DNA of 64,000 nucleotides from Planctomonas deserti (GCF_003067705.1 NZ_QANL01000001.1:62001-126000); one strand, 5' to 3'; counted from the first letter of the stretch, positions 35,443-45,364 are shown. Notes: a model not told the origin generated them from the letters alone. Numbers and translations: made by a program.

Positions 35443-36348
35443 CTAGCGGTGCCCGTCGAGGTTGAAGTTGAACACCGAGGAATCGAAGCGGTTGTACGCC
35501 TCGTAGTCCAGCAGCTCGTACAGCCGCGCCCGCGTCTGCATCTCGGGCACCACGGGCTTCAGGGAGCCGTGCTCGTTGAGCACGTCGAGGGCCCGCTCCG
35601 CCGCGCCCATCGCCATCCGCAGCAGCGACACCGGGTAGATGACGATGTTCATGCCCACGTCGGCGAGCTGCGCGAACGTGAACAGGTCGCTCTTGCCGAA
35701 CTCCGTCATGTTGGCGAGCAGCGGCACATCCACTGCGGCGCGCATGACCTCGAACTCGCCAAGGTCGGCCATGGCCTCGGGGAAGATCGCGTCGGCCCCG
35801 GCGTCGACGAGGGCCTTCGCCCGGTCGAGGGCGGCGGGCAGCCCCTCGACCGCGCGGATGTCCGTGCGCGCCATGATCAGGAAGTTCGGATCGCGCCGCG
35901 CGTCCACCGCCGCCCGCACCCGCTTGAGCGCCGTGTCCTCGTCCACCACCTGCTTGCCGTCCAGGTGGCCGCAGCGCTTCGGGTTGACCTGGTCCTCGAT
36001 GTGCAGTCCGGCGAGCCCCGCGTCCTCGAGCAGCTGCACGCTGCGGGCGACGTTCATCGGCTCGCCGAAGCCGGTGTCCGCGTCGACGATGGCGGGGAGG
36101 TCGGTCATGCGCGAGATCTGCCGCGACCGGTCGGCCACCTCGCTGATCGTCGTGAGCCCGATGTCCGGCAGGCCCAGGTCGGCCGAGAGCACGGCACCGG
36201 AGATGTAGACCCCGTCCATGCCCTTCTCCTGGATGAGGCGGGCGGAGAGCGGATTGAACGCGCCGGGGAAGCGCAGCAGCTGCCCGCCGGCGAGGCCGTC
36301 GCGGAGGGTCCGGCGCTTGTCGGCGGCGGTGACGGTGGTGTGCAGCAT
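35443..36348 (-). CDS. prpB: Methylisocitrate lyase
   Basis: This 301-residue isocitrate-lyase-superfamily enzyme splits 2-methylisocitrate to pyruvate and succinate. LRFPGAFNPLSARLIQEKGMDGVYISGAVLSADLGLPD, DADTGFGE and the lyase signature KRCGHLDGK (catalytic Cys) are intact. The ATG (36348) shares its A with the prpD TGA (TGATG), a one-base overlap implying coupled translation. It ends before prpC. Confidence 0.96.
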   Translation of the reverse strand: MLHTTVTAADKRRTLRDGLAGGQLLRFPGAFNPLSARLIQEKGMDGVYISGAVLSADLGLPDIGLTTISEVADRSRQISRMTDLPAIVDADTGFGEPMNVARSVQLLEDAGLAGLHIEDQVNPKRCGHLDGKQVVDEDTALKRVRAAVDARRDPNFLIMARTDIRAVEGLPAALDRAKALVDAGADAIFPEAMADLGEFEVMRAAVDVPLLANMTEFGKSDLFTFAQLADVGMNIVIYPVSLLRMAMGAAERALDVLNEHGSLKPVVPEMQTRARLYELLDYEAYNRFDSSVFNFNLDGHR

Positions 36349-37883
36349 CAGAACAGGCCCTTCGGGACGACGACCGAGTCGAGAAGGCCCGGCCGGGCGG
36401 TGATGGTGAGCGCAGAGAACTCCCCGGCGGAGAGCTCGGGCAGCCGCTCCGCGGCGGCGAGGAAGCGGTCGATCTCGCCCGGCTCGAGCACGCCGTCTGC
36501 GAGCGTGCGGAACTTCTGCACGTACTGCTCTCGGGCGAACGGGCGGGCACCGAGCGGATGCGCGTCCGCGACCGCGATCTCGTCGACGATGCGGGTGCCG
36601 TCGGTGAGCGTGATGGTCACGCGGCCGCCGAAGGCCTTCTCCGCCGGGTCGAGCGAGTGGTAGCGCCTCGTCCACTCCGGATCCTCCTCGGTCGTGGTCC
36701 TGCGCCAGAGCGCGACCGTGTCCGGCCGGGCCGCGCGTTCGGGCGCGTAGGAGTCGACGTGGTGCCACGCGCCGTCCTGGAGGGCGACCGTGAAAATGTA
36801 CGGGATTGAGTGGTCGAGCGTCTCGCGCGACGCGTACGGGTCGTACTTCTGCGGGTCGTTCGCGCCCGAGCCGATCACGACGTGGGTGTGGTGCGACGTC
36901 GAGATGAGCACGGACTGCACGCGATCGGCGTCGGCGAGCTCCGGGTGGGCGGCGTGCAGGCGCCGGGCGAGGTCGATCCAGGCCTGCGCCTGGTACTCCG
37001 CCGAGTGCTCCTTCGTGTAGGTGTCGAGGATGCCGCGCTTCGCCTCGCCGGGCGCCGGCAGCGGCACCGAGTACGCCGCGTCCGGCCCGTCGAGCAGCCA
37101 GGCGATCACGCCGTCCTCGCCCTCGTAGATGGGGGTGGGGCTGGTCTGCCCGCGCATGGACCGGTCCACGGCCTCGACGGCCATCTTGCCCGCGAAGGCC
37201 GGCGCGTATGCCTTCCACGTGGAGATCTCGCCCTTGCGGGACTGCCGGGTCGCGGTGGTGGTGTGCAGGGCCTGGCCGATCGCCTGGAACACGGTCTCGG
37301 TGTCGAGCCCGAGCAGGGTGCCAATGCCCGCCGCCGCGGAGGGGCCGAGGTGCGCGACGTGGTCGATCTTGTGCCGGTGCAGGCTGATGGCCTTCACGAG
37401 GTCCACCTGGATCTCGTACCCGGTCGCGATGCCGCGCACGAGGTCGCGGCCGGTGAGCCCGCGCTCCTGGCCGGCGTGCTGGGCGACGGCGATCAGCGCG
37501 GGGATGTTGTCGCCGGGATGGGAGTACTCGGCCGCGAGGAAGGTGTCGTGGAAGTCGAGCTCGCGCACGGCGACGCCGTTGGCCCAGGCCGCCCACTCCA
37601 CGCTCGCGCGGGCCTCCGGGAATGCGCCGAACACGGTCGCGCCCGCGCCGCCGCGGGAGACCGGGTGCGCCAGCGCCTGTGCCCGCGCGGCGACGACGGG
37701 GTCGCGGGTCAGGGACGCGGCGGCGACCGCGGCGTTGTCGATGACCCGGTTGATCACCATGTCGGTCACCGCATCCTCGACCTCGACGGGGTCCGTCGCG
37801 ACGCTCGCGATCTTCCACGCGAGCTGGTCCTCCCGGGCCAGGGCGTCGGAGCTGGGGTGCACGGTCACCGGGTGAAGCTGCAT
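36348..37883 (-). CDS. prpD: 2-methylcitrate dehydratase
   Basis: This 511-residue MmgE/PrpD-family enzyme converts 2-methylcitrate towards 2-methyl-cis-aconitate. [63 protein letters not shown] and [23 protein letters not shown] are family motifs. ATG 37883 ([11 protein letters not shown]) is preferred over GTG 37913 because homologous N-termini start there, although a GGAGG lies unusually close. It is the first gene of the prp operon; the 57-bp palindrome just upstream belongs to the dispersed family. No prpR-type regulator lies nearby. Confidence 0.94.
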   Translation of the reverse strand: MQLHPVTVHPSSDALAREDQLAWKIASVATDPVEVEDAVTDMVINRVIDNAAVAAASLTRDPVVAARAQALAHPVSRGGAGATVFGAFPEARASVEWAAWANGVAVRELDFHDTFLAAEYSHPGDNIPALIAVAQHAGQERGLTGRDLVRGIATGYEIQVDLVKAISLHRHKIDHVAHLGPSAAAGIGTLLGLDTETVFQAIGQALHTTTATRQSRKGEISTWKAYAPAFAGKMAVEAVDRSMRGQTSPTPIYEGEDGVIAWLLDGPDAAYSVPLPAPGEAKRGILDTYTKEHSAEYQAQAWIDLARRLHAAHPELADADRVQSVLISTSHHTHVVIGSGANDPQKYDPYASRETLDHSIPYIFTVALQDGAWHHVDSYAPERAARPDTVALWRRTTTEEDPEWTRRYHSLDPAEKAFGGRVTITLTDGTRIVDEIAVADAHPLGARPFAREQYVQKFRTLADGVLEPGEIDRFLAAAERLPELSAGEFSALTITARPGLLDSVVVPKGLF

Positions 37884-37917
37884 GCCCTCCAGCGTAGGCT
37901 CTCGCCTCTCCACCCCC

Positions 37918-37974
37918 TGAGGTGCCTACTTCGGACCCGAAATCGCCGGATTCAGGACCGAAGTGGGCACCTCA
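37918..37974. repeat. 57-bp palindromic repeat, copy 1
   Basis: Arms TGAGGTGCCTACTTCGG and CCGAAGTGGGCACCTCA (17 bp, one mismatch) enclose a 23-nt interior that also folds. It lies 46 bp beyond the rsmI stop and 34 bp before the prpD start, so it could terminate rsmI transcription. Confidence 0.9.
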
Positions 37975-38020
37975 CGGGGTGGCGCGGGGACCGGGACCGG
38001 GCCCGGGGGCCCAGGACCGG

Positions 38021-38836
38021 CTAGCGGCGGCGGAGGGCGGACTCGTAGAGGTCGCGGCGGCCGAGTCCCGTCTCGGCGGCGATGGCCGCGGACGCGTCCT
38101 TCAGCCGCACACCGTCGGACACCAGCTCGAGTACCTGCTCGACGCCCGTCTCCAGGTCGATCGCGAGCGGAGCAGCGCCCTCGACGACGATGCAGATCTC
38201 GCCGCGCACGCCCTCGGCGGCCCAGGCGGCCAGCTCGGCGGCGGTGCCCCGCCGCACCTCCTCGTACATCTTGGTGAGCTCGCGGCAGACGACGACGCGG
38301 CGCTCCGCCCCGAGCTCGGCGGCGAGGTCGGTCAGGGATGCGGCGAGCCGGTTGGGCGACTCGAAGAACACCATCGTGCGCCGCTCGCGCACGAGCGCCC
38401 GCAGCGCGGCCGACCGGTCGCCGCCCTTGCGCGGCAGGAAGCCCTCGAACGTGAAGCGGTCCGTCGGCAGACCGGAGACGGCGAGCGCCGCGAGCACGGC
38501 GGACGGGCCGGGGATCACGCTCACCCGCACGCCCGCGGCGGCCGCGGCCTCGACGAGGTGGAAGCCCGGATCCGACACGACGGGCATGCCCGCGTCGCTC
38601 AGCACGAGCACGTCCTCCTCGGCGGCCAGGGCCACGAGCTCGGCCGCGCGCGCCCCCTCGTTATGGTCGTTCAGCGAGAGCAGCCGCGGCCGGTTCTCGA
38701 CGCCAAGCGCGTTCATGAGCTTGATCGTCACCCGGGTGTCCTCGGCGGCCACGGTCGTCGCCGTACGCAGGGCCTCGACGAGTCGCGGGGACGCGTCACC
38801 CAGGTTGCCGATGGGCGTGGCCGCAAGGAGGAGCAT
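38021..38836 (-). CDS. rsmI: 16S rRNA (cytidine(1402)-2'-O)-methyltransferase
   Basis: This 271-residue tetrapyrrole-methylase-fold RNA methyltransferase modifies C1402 in the ribosomal P site. LLAATPIGNLGDASPR, VAAEDTRVTIKL, LSLNDHNE, VLSDAGMPVVSDPG and VIPGPSAVLAALAVSGLP follow the family order. Start ATG 38836. Divergent from the mannosyltransferase gene, with only 41 bp between start codons. Confidence 0.96.
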   Translation of the reverse strand: MLLLAATPIGNLGDASPRLVEALRTATTVAAEDTRVTIKLMNALGVENRPRLLSLNDHNEGARAAELVALAAEEDVLVLSDAGMPVVSDPGFHLVEAAAAAGVRVSVIPGPSAVLAALAVSGLPTDRFTFEGFLPRKGGDRSAALRALVRERRTMVFFESPNRLAASLTDLAAELGAERRVVVCRELTKMYEEVRRGTAAELAAWAAEGVRGEICIVVEGAAPLAIDLETGVEQVLELVSDGVRLKDASAAIAAETGLGRRDLYESALRRR

Positions 38837-38877
38837 GCCCCCGATTCTGCCAGCCGCGCCCGTGGAAGAATTGCCCG

Positions 38878-40479
38878 GTGTCCGTCTCGACTGCCCCCGC
38901 CTCGCCGGTCGGGACGCCCGCGGTGTCCCGCGTCGACGAGTGGTGGGGCCGGATGCTGGCGACGCCGGCCCGCAGGCGCGCCTGGGAGTGGGGCGGCCCG
39001 ATCGCCGTCACCCTCCTCGCCGCGGTGCTCCGGCTGTGGAACCTCGGCCACCCGCACACGCTGCAGACCGACGAGACGTTCTACGTCAAGGACGCGTACA
39101 CGCTCCTGAACCTCGGCTACGAGGCCGACTGGCCCGACGAGGCGGACGCCCGGTTCAACGCCGGGGAGACGGACATCTTCACGCGCGACCCCTCCTTCGT
39201 CGTGCACCCCCCGCTCGGCAAGTGGATCATCGCGCTCGGCCTCGCGGTCTTCGGCGCCGACAGCAGCTTCGGCTGGCGCATCGGCACCGCCGTCGTGGGC
39301 ATCCTCGCCGTGCTCGTGCTCACCCTCGTGGCGCGCATGCTGTTCGCCTCGCCGCTGCTCGGGGTCGTGGCGGGCGGCCTGCTCGCCGTCGACGGTCACG
39401 CCATCGTCATGAGCAGGGTCGCGTTCCTCGACACCTTCGTCATGTTCTTCGCGCTGCTCGGCTTCGGCGCCGTGCTGCTCGACCGGCGATGGCACTTCGC
39501 CCGGCTGGCGTCCGCGATCGCCGCAGCGCGAGCGCGGGGCGCGGATCCCGAATGGGGACCCGCGCTGTGGTGGCGGCCCTGGCTGCTCGCGGCGGGCGTC
39601 GCGTTCGGCGCCACCGCATCCGTCAAATGGTCGGGCCTGTACTTCCTCGCGGCCTTCGGCGTGTACTGCGTCGTCGTCGACATGGTGGCCCGCAGGCGGC
39701 TCGGCATCCCGTTCTGGTTCAGCGGCGCGATCCTGAAGCAGGCGCCGGCGACGTTCCTGCTGCTGGTGCCCGTCGCGCTCGTGGTCTACGTCGCGAGCTA
39801 CACCGGCTGGCTCGTCACGTCCGGCGGCTGGGACCGGGGCTTCGCCGACGAGGAGGGCAACGCCTGGTCGGGACCGCTCGCCTGGGTGCCGCTGCCCCTG
39901 CAGAGCCTCTGGCACTACCACGTGAGCCAGTACTCGTACCACGTGGGGGTCGACGCCGAGCACAGCTACAAGGCGAACCCGCTCACCTGGCTGCTGCTGG
40001 TGCGTCCGTTCGCCATGTACTACCGCTCGTCGGCCCAGGGCGAGAACGGCTGCGACTTCTCCTCCTGCACCGAGGCGGTGACGTCCATCGCGAACCCGAT
40101 CCTGTGGTGGGCGGCGAGCGCCGCGGCGCTCTACCTCGTCTACCGCCTGGTGCGGCGCCGCGAGTGGCAGGTCGGTCTGCTGCTCACCGGCCTGGCCGCC
40201 GGCTACCTGCCCTGGCTGATGTACCTGCACCGCACGGTGTTCCAGTTCTACTCGATCGCGTTCGAGCCGTACCTGATCCTCGCCCTCACGTTCTGCCTCG
40301 GCCTCGCGCTCGGCCGCCGGAACGCGCCGCCGGCGCGGCGGATGATCGGGATCGCGGCCGTGGGCGCCTTCGGGCTCGTGGTCCTCGCGGTGAGTGCGTT
40401 CTTCTACCCGGTCTGGACCGGGATGCAGATCCCCTCCTGGTTCTGGAACTCCCACAACTGGCTGCGCTCGTGGATCTGA
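38878..40479 (+). CDS. pmt: Protein O-mannosyltransferase (PMT, GT39)
   Basis: This 533-residue polytopic membrane enzyme transfers mannose from polyprenyl-phosphate mannose to exported proteins. The catalytic Asp-Glu pair sits in the first loop (D65, E66 of QTDETFYVKDAY). DPSFVVHPPLGKWIIALG and the C-terminal LMYLHRTVFQFYSIAFEPYL are typical of actinobacterial PMT. GTG 38878 starts a protein of the usual length. The gene overlaps the exporter gene by 10 nt. Ser/Thr/Pro-rich exported proteins elsewhere in the window are possible substrates. Confidence 0.94.
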   Translation: MSVSTAPASPVGTPAVSRVDEWWGRMLATPARRRAWEWGGPIAVTLLAAVLRLWNLGHPHTLQTDETFYVKDAYTLLNLGYEADWPDEADARFNAGETDIFTRDPSFVVHPPLGKWIIALGLAVFGADSSFGWRIGTAVVGILAVLVLTLVARMLFASPLLGVVAGGLLAVDGHAIVMSRVAFLDTFVMFFALLGFGAVLLDRRWHFARLASAIAAARARGADPEWGPALWWRPWLLAAGVAFGATASVKWSGLYFLAAFGVYCVVVDMVARRRLGIPFWFSGAILKQAPATFLLLVPVALVVYVASYTGWLVTSGGWDRGFADEEGNAWSGPLAWVPLPLQSLWHYHVSQYSYHVGVDAEHSYKANPLTWLLLVRPFAMYYRSSAQGENGCDFSSCTEAVTSIANPILWWAASAAALYLVYRLVRRREWQVGLLLTGLAAGYLPWLMYLHRTVFQFYSIAFEPYLILALTFCLGLALGRRNAPPARRMIGIAAVGAFGLVVLAVSAFFYPVWTGMQIPSWFWNSHNWLRSWI

Positions 40480-41603
40480 CTCCGGCGCGGTCGGCGCGAC
40501 CGACCGGACCCGCGACGCCCGCCTGGCTGCCGGGGATCGCCGTCGCCGGGCTCGCCGCCCTCGTGGCGCTCGCCGTGTCCTCGGCGCTGCCCGCGGTGCC
40601 GCTGCTTACGGCCGCGGTCGCGCTCGGGATCGCAGCCGCCCAGATCCCCCGGGTGAGGGCGTGGCTCGCCGGCGCCCCGAAGGCCGGCCTGGCCCTCGCA
40701 GCCCGTCGCCTGATGCGCATCGGGGTCGTGCTGCTCGGCCTCAAGCTGAGCCTTGTCGACGTCGCCGCGCTCGGCTGGCGGGCCGTGCTGCTGGTCGTCG
40801 CGGTGGTGCTGCTCGCCTTCGCCGGCACCTACCTGCTCGCGCGGCTGTTCCGGATGCCGGGCTCGCAGCCGCTGCTGCTGGCCGCCGGCTTCTCGATCTG
40901 CGGGGTCTCCGCGATCGGCGCGATGAGCGCGGCGACGCGGTCGCGCGGCAGCGACGCCGCCGTGCCCGCCGCCCTCGTGACGCTGTGCGGGACGCTCGCG
41001 ATCGCGGTGCTCCCGCTGCTGGCCGGACCGCTCGGGCTGTCCGCGGAGGAGTTCGGGCACTGGGTGGGCGCGGGCGTGCACGACGTCGGCCAGGTCGTGG
41101 CCACCGCGCAGGTCGCGGGATCCGCCGCCCTCACGGTCGCGATCGCCATCAAGCTCACCCGCGTGCTGATGCTCGCGCCGCTCGTCGCGGGCGCCGCCGC
41201 GGTCACCCGGCGACGCGAGCGCATCCGCCGGCGCGCCGACGAGGCCTCGGCGTCGACCGTGGCCTCCCCCGCCGCCGCTGCACCGACCGGCGACCCGGCG
41301 GGCGCCGCCGCCACGACCGCCTTGACCGCCACGACCACGACGTCGCTGCCGCCGATCGTGCCGCTGTTCGTGGCCGGCTTCGTGGCCGCGATCCTCGCCC
41401 GCACCCTGCTCGACATCCCGGAGCCCGTGCTCGCCGCCGCGGACGCGATGCAAACCGCCCTGCTCGCCATGGCCCTCTTCGCGCTGGGCGCCGCCGTGCG
41501 GCTGCGCGACCTGTTCGGCACGGGCGGCCGGGCCATCGCGGTCGGCCTGCTCAGCTGGCTGCTCATCGCGGCGCTGGCCCTCGCGGCAGTCCGCCTCGGC
41601 TGA
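40470..41603 (+). CDS. YeiH-type putative sulfate exporter family protein (UPF0324)
   Basis: This 377-residue membrane protein has about ten spans. LMRIGVVLLGLKLSL, AAGFSICGVSAIGAMSAATRSR and VGAGVHDVGQVVATAQVAG are signature segments of the family. A cytoplasmic-looking insertion rich in Arg, Ala and Thr (about residues 250-290) separates the halves. GTG 40470 lies inside the mannosyltransferase 3' end (10-nt overlap). Transport function is assigned by family only. Confidence 0.88.
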   Translation: MDLTPARSARPTGPATPAWLPGIAVAGLAALVALAVSSALPAVPLLTAAVALGIAAAQIPRVRAWLAGAPKAGLALAARRLMRIGVVLLGLKLSLVDVAALGWRAVLLVVAVVLLAFAGTYLLARLFRMPGSQPLLLAAGFSICGVSAIGAMSAATRSRGSDAAVPAALVTLCGTLAIAVLPLLAGPLGLSAEEFGHWVGAGVHDVGQVVATAQVAGSAALTVAIAIKLTRVLMLAPLVAGAAAVTRRRERIRRRADEASASTVASPAAAAPTGDPAGAAATTALTATTTTSLPPIVPLFVAGFVAAILARTLLDIPEPVLAAADAMQTALLAMALFALGAAVRLRDLFGTGGRAIAVGLLSWLLIAALALAAVRLG

Positions 41604-41723
41604 CCGCCGCCGCCCTGCCCGCCGCCGAGGCCGCGCCCCGCACACCGCGCACCCCACACGGCCCGCCGCCGAGCCCCGCGCACCACACCCGCGCCGCCGC
41701 CCGCCGCACCCCGTAAATACCTC

Positions 41724-41792
41724 GCCCCTGCCCAGGCAGAGGATTCGTGCCCGGCTTTTAGCTGGGCAGGATCCTCCTGCCTGGGCAGGGGC
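41724..41792. repeat. 69-bp palindromic repeat, copy D
   Basis: GCCCCTGCCCAGGCAGAGGA and its complement ending CTGGGCAGGGGC enclose a CGGCTTTTAGCTGGG centre. Here the centre is inverted (TTTT rather than AAAA) relative to copies B and C. It lies in the 240-bp convergent gap between the exporter and sugar-binding-protein genes; the rest of that gap is Pro/Ala-like GC triplets without a gene. Confidence 0.9.
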
Positions 41793-41843
41793 ACCGGGGG
41801 GTGGAGCGGTGGAGCAGGGGTCGAGCGGGTGTGGCGGGCGGGG

Positions 41844-43241
41844 CTACTCCGCGATCAGGGCGTCGATGCGGGCGTCCACCTCGGTGAGCGTGGACACCTC
41901 CTCGTTGCCGATGTAGAGGCTGTCCATGGCCGGGTTCAGGATCGAGAGGATCTCGGCGCCGTGCGTGGTGACCGGGAACAGGACCGTGTAGTTGTTCTTG
42001 ACGAGGTCCGTGAAGGGCGACACGTCGACGCCGCGCTTCTCCTTGAACGCCGCGATGGCGGCCTCCGTGCCCGCGGGCCGGGCCGGGAACACCACGCCCT
42101 CCTCGCCGATGATCGTCTGGCAGGCGTCCGTGCCGAGGAAGGCCACGAAGCGGGCGGCCTCCTCCGGGGTGTCCGTCTGCGCGCTGATCGAGTCGCCGAG
42201 GCCGTTGTACATGGAGACCGGGTGTCCGATGGGGCCCGCCGGCACGGACGCGATGCCGAGGTCGATGCCCTCGAGCCTGCCGTAGCTCGCGATGGTCCAC
42301 GAGCCGTCGGGCGAGAGCGCCGCCTGGCCGGAGCCCAGCTGCTGCTGGGGGTTCGGCGCCGTGCCGACCCGCTCGAACGAGGGCATGTAGCCCTTGTCGA
42401 CGAGCCCGAACAGCCACTCGAGCGAGGCCTGCACGCGCGGGTCGTCGTAGTTGTACTCGGTGCCCCACACGTCCGCGTTCGTGTACTTCCAGCCGGTCGC
42501 GCCCGCGAGCCAGGACCACTGGGTCTGGCCGTGGCCGCCGCCGCCGGAGCCGCCGGACGCGAGCCCGTAGGTCACGACGTTGGTCGGGTCGAAGCCGGGC
42601 TCGTCGCCGCGGACGCCGTTGGCGTCGATGGAGAGGTGCGCGATGACCTGCTCGAACGTGCCGCCGTCCTCGGGGTTCCACTGGAGCCCCTCGAGGTCGG
42701 CCGCCGTCATGCCGGCCTCCTCGAGCATCCCGTTGTCGTAGAACAGCGCGATGGTGTCGAAGTCCTTCGGCATGCCGTAGCGCTTGCCGTCGAGGCCGGT
42801 CCACAGGTCGAGCAGGCCCTCCTGGAAGCCGCTCTCGTCGATCTCCTTCGTCGCCTCGAGCGAGTCAAGCGGCAGCAGCACGTCGCGGCTCACGAACTCC
42901 GGGTACTTGGTGAGGTGGTCGGTGAACACGTCCGGCCCGGCGCCCGCGACGAGGCCGGCCGACAGCTTCTGCCAGTAGTCGCCCCAGCCGTACTGCGTGA
43001 TGCGGACGTCGATGTCCGGGTTCTCCTTCTCGAACGCCTCGGCACACTTCTGGTAGCCGGGCAGCTGGAGGGACTCCCACAGCCAGTAGTCGATGCTCGT
43101 CGTCGCGGCCGCTCCGCCGGTCCCCGCGCAGCCCGCGAGGCCGAGGAAGCCGACCGCGATGGCCGAGCTGGTGATGCGGCGCCACGTGCTGCGACGGCCG
43201 GAGGTGGAACGGGCGGTCCGGGTGCGGTGTGCTCGTGTCAT
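41844..43241 (-). CDS. Sugar ABC transporter substrate-binding lipoprotein
   Basis: This 465-residue family-1 (MalE-like) binding protein has a signal ending in lipobox GLAGC (C38). IDYWLWESLQLPGYQKCAEAFEKENPDIDVRITQYGWGDYWQKL and the D-x-P/D-x-L ligand-lobe segments are typical. A flexible GGSGGGGHG loop occurs mid-protein. With the two permeases and flanking alpha-galactosidases it should import alpha-galactosides such as raffinose or melibiose; specificity is inferred. The gene is last in the transporter operon; its ATPase is not encoded here, so a shared MsiK-like ATPase is likely. Confidence 0.92.
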   Translation of the reverse strand: MTRAHRTRTARSTSGRRSTWRRITSSAIAVGFLGLAGCAGTGGAAATTSIDYWLWESLQLPGYQKCAEAFEKENPDIDVRITQYGWGDYWQKLSAGLVAGAGPDVFTDHLTKYPEFVSRDVLLPLDSLEATKEIDESGFQEGLLDLWTGLDGKRYGMPKDFDTIALFYDNGMLEEAGMTAADLEGLQWNPEDGGTFEQVIAHLSIDANGVRGDEPGFDPTNVVTYGLASGGSGGGGHGQTQWSWLAGATGWKYTNADVWGTEYNYDDPRVQASLEWLFGLVDKGYMPSFERVGTAPNPQQQLGSGQAALSPDGSWTIASYGRLEGIDLGIASVPAGPIGHPVSMYNGLGDSISAQTDTPEEAARFVAFLGTDACQTIIGEEGVVFPARPAGTEAAIAAFKEKRGVDVSPFTDLVKNNYTVLFPVTTHGAEILSILNPAMDSLYIGNEEVSTLTEVDARIDALIAE

Positions 43242-43257
43242 GGTGGGTCCCTAAGCC

Positions 43258-44229
43258 TTACTTGATCCCGCTGAAGCCGATGGAGTTGACGATCCTCTTC
43301 GCGAAGACCGCGAACAGCAGGATCATCGGCAGCGCCGCGATGAGGGTCGCCGCCATGAGGCCGGCCCAGTCGGGACCGCCCTGCGGGCTCTGCGCCCGGA
43401 AGGATCCGAGCGCGACGGTGAGCACGCGCGAGTCGTCGGTGTACGACACCATGAGCGGCCAGAAGTAGTCGTTCCAGGCCGTCATGTAGGTGAGGATCGA
43501 GATGGTCGCGATGGGGGCGGCGGACATCGGGATGATCAGGTTGAAGAACACCCGGATCTTGCTCGCGCCGTCCACGAGCGCCGCCTCCTCGACCTCGAGC
43601 GGCACGTTCAGGAAGAACTGGCGCAGGAAGAAGATCGCGAACGGCGCCATGAACATCGACGGCAGGATGATGCCGAGCAGCGTGTCGATGAGCCCGAGCT
43701 GCTTCACCAGAAGGAAGTTCGGCAGCAGCGTGAAGATGACCGGGACCATCAGCGAGAGCAGGAACACGCCGAACACGAGGTCGCGTCCGCGCCAGCGCAG
43801 CCGGGCGAAGGCGTACGCCGCGAGCGCGGAGAAGAACACCTGGAACACCGTGATCACGGTGGCGACGATCGCCGAGTTGATGAGGTAGCGCCAGAAGTCG
43901 ATCTTCGCGCCGGAGCCGCCCTGCTCGATCGCCTCGTCGACGGTCTGCAGGCCGAACACCCGCTCGAAGCCGCCCCAGCTGAAGTCCGCCGGCAGCAGCG
44001 AGCTCGAGTTGGCGTAGAGGGCGCCGTTGCTGGAGAGCGCCGTGCGGAGCATCCAGTAGAAGGGGAAGATCGTGATGAGCAGCAGGATGCCCATCGCCAC
44101 CCAGGCGACGATGCGGCCGATGCTGACCTTGCGCCCCGTGCGCTGCTGCACCGGCGGGGTGCGGCGGCCGCCGTCCGGGTCGGCCGCGACCGGCGCCGCG
44201 ATGGTGGAGGGTCCGTCTAGCTGAGTCAT
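43258..44229 (-). CDS. Sugar ABC permease, MalG-like
   Basis: This 323-residue permease has six spans and a long cytoplasmic N-terminus. The ATPase-docking EAA loop reads VEEAALVDGASKIRVFFNLIIPMSAAP, and TAWNDYFWPLMV is conserved in MalG relatives. It is 12 bp downstream of the MalF-like gene and 16 bp before the binding-protein gene. Confidence 0.94.
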   Translation of the reverse strand: MTQLDGPSTIAAPVAADPDGGRRTPPVQQRTGRKVSIGRIVAWVAMGILLLITIFPFYWMLRTALSSNGALYANSSSLLPADFSWGGFERVFGLQTVDEAIEQGGSGAKIDFWRYLINSAIVATVITVFQVFFSALAAYAFARLRWRGRDLVFGVFLLSLMVPVIFTLLPNFLLVKQLGLIDTLLGIILPSMFMAPFAIFFLRQFFLNVPLEVEEAALVDGASKIRVFFNLIIPMSAAPIATISILTYMTAWNDYFWPLMVSYTDDSRVLTVALGSFRAQSPQGGPDWAGLMAATLIAALPMILLFAVFAKRIVNSIGFSGIK

Positions 44230-44241
44230 GTGCGTGAGCCC

Positions 44242-45183
44242 CTAGTTCAGGTCGGTCTGACCGGCCCGCGTGATGCGGTACTGGAAGAACGTGACGACGA
44301 CGAGGATGGCCAGCATCGCGACGCTGAGCGCCGACGCGTAGCCGAAGTTGAACTGCGCGAACGCGTTCTCGTAGATGTAGACCTGCAGCACGCGGCTGGC
44401 GTTGACCGGGCCGCCGCTCGTGGTCACCGAGACGGTGTCGAACACCTGGAACGAGCCGATGACCGAGATGATCAGCACGAGTCCGAGGATCGGCCGCAGC
44501 AGGGGCAGCGTGATGCCGGTGAACTGGCGAAGCTCGCTCGCGCCGTCGACCCGGGCCACCTCGTAGAGGTTCTGCGGAATCGCCTGCAGGCCCGCGAAGA
44601 TCAGGAGGGCCGTGTAGCCCATGTGCCGCCAGACGTTCACGGCGGCGATCGTCGGGATGGCCCACTCCTCGGTGGTGAAGAAGCCGATGCGGTCGAGGCC
44701 GATCCACTCGAGCAGCTGGTTGCCGATGCCGAGCTGGAAATCGAGGATCCAGAAGAACACGAGCGCGGCCACGACGTTGGACACCAGGTACGGCGCCAGG
44801 ATGAGCCCGCGCACCAGGGTCGACTGGGTGAGCCGCTGCATGAGGAGCGCGATCACGAGGGCCACGACGGTCTGGATGCCGATGTTCAGCACCACGTACT
44901 CGAGCGTCACCCAGATCGCGTTCCAGAACACCGGATCCGCGAACATCCGGGTGTAGTTGTCGAAGCCGACGAAGCGCTCCGGCGAGAGCAGGTCCCACGA
45001 GGTGAAGCTCAGCCAGATGCCGCGCACCAGGGGCCAGAAGTAGAACAGCACGAGGCCGATCACGGCGGGGAAGATGAAGAGCAGCGCGAGCTTCGTGTCG
45101 TCCGGTCGCCGCTGTCCTCCCCCCGCCCCTGCCGAGGGCCGGGCAGGCACCCTCCGCGCCTCACTCCGGGTTGTTACAGCCAC
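44242..45183 (-). CDS. Sugar ABC permease, MalF-like
   Basis: This 313-residue permease has six spans. LYEVARVDGASELRQFTGITLPLLRP is the EAA loop, and LLFIFPAVIGLVLFYFWPLVRG opens the membrane domain. GTG 45183 is the first gene of the transporter operon and faces the GH36 gene across 276 bp holding a LacI-type operator. The order permease-permease-binding protein is less common than binding protein first. Confidence 0.93.
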   Translation of the reverse strand: MAVTTRSEARRVPARPSAGAGGGQRRPDDTKLALLFIFPAVIGLVLFYFWPLVRGIWLSFTSWDLLSPERFVGFDNYTRMFADPVFWNAIWVTLEYVVLNIGIQTVVALVIALLMQRLTQSTLVRGLILAPYLVSNVVAALVFFWILDFQLGIGNQLLEWIGLDRIGFFTTEEWAIPTIAAVNVWRHMGYTALLIFAGLQAIPQNLYEVARVDGASELRQFTGITLPLLRPILGLVLIISVIGSFQVFDTVSVTTSGGPVNASRVLQVYIYENAFAQFNFGYASALSVAMLAILVVVTFFQYRITRAGQTDLN

Positions 45184-45364
45184 CGTGACCCCTCTCGGTC
45201 AAGGGCCGAGCCGCTCACCCTCCACGTCATCGTGCGGGTGGGTTCCGGCGCAGCATCTTGTGCGAATCGAACGTGGCGCGCCGCGGATGACGGCGTCGTC
45301 TCGGACATTCTTGCCGCAATCGGTGCCCCTCCGTCAAGCGCGACAGGCAAAAGAAGGGAAAGAA

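Noticed and set aside
37914-37978. Regulatory operator specific to prpD
   Set aside because: The same 57-bp palindrome occurs at two unrelated loci, so it is better treated as a dispersed element or terminator of rsmI.
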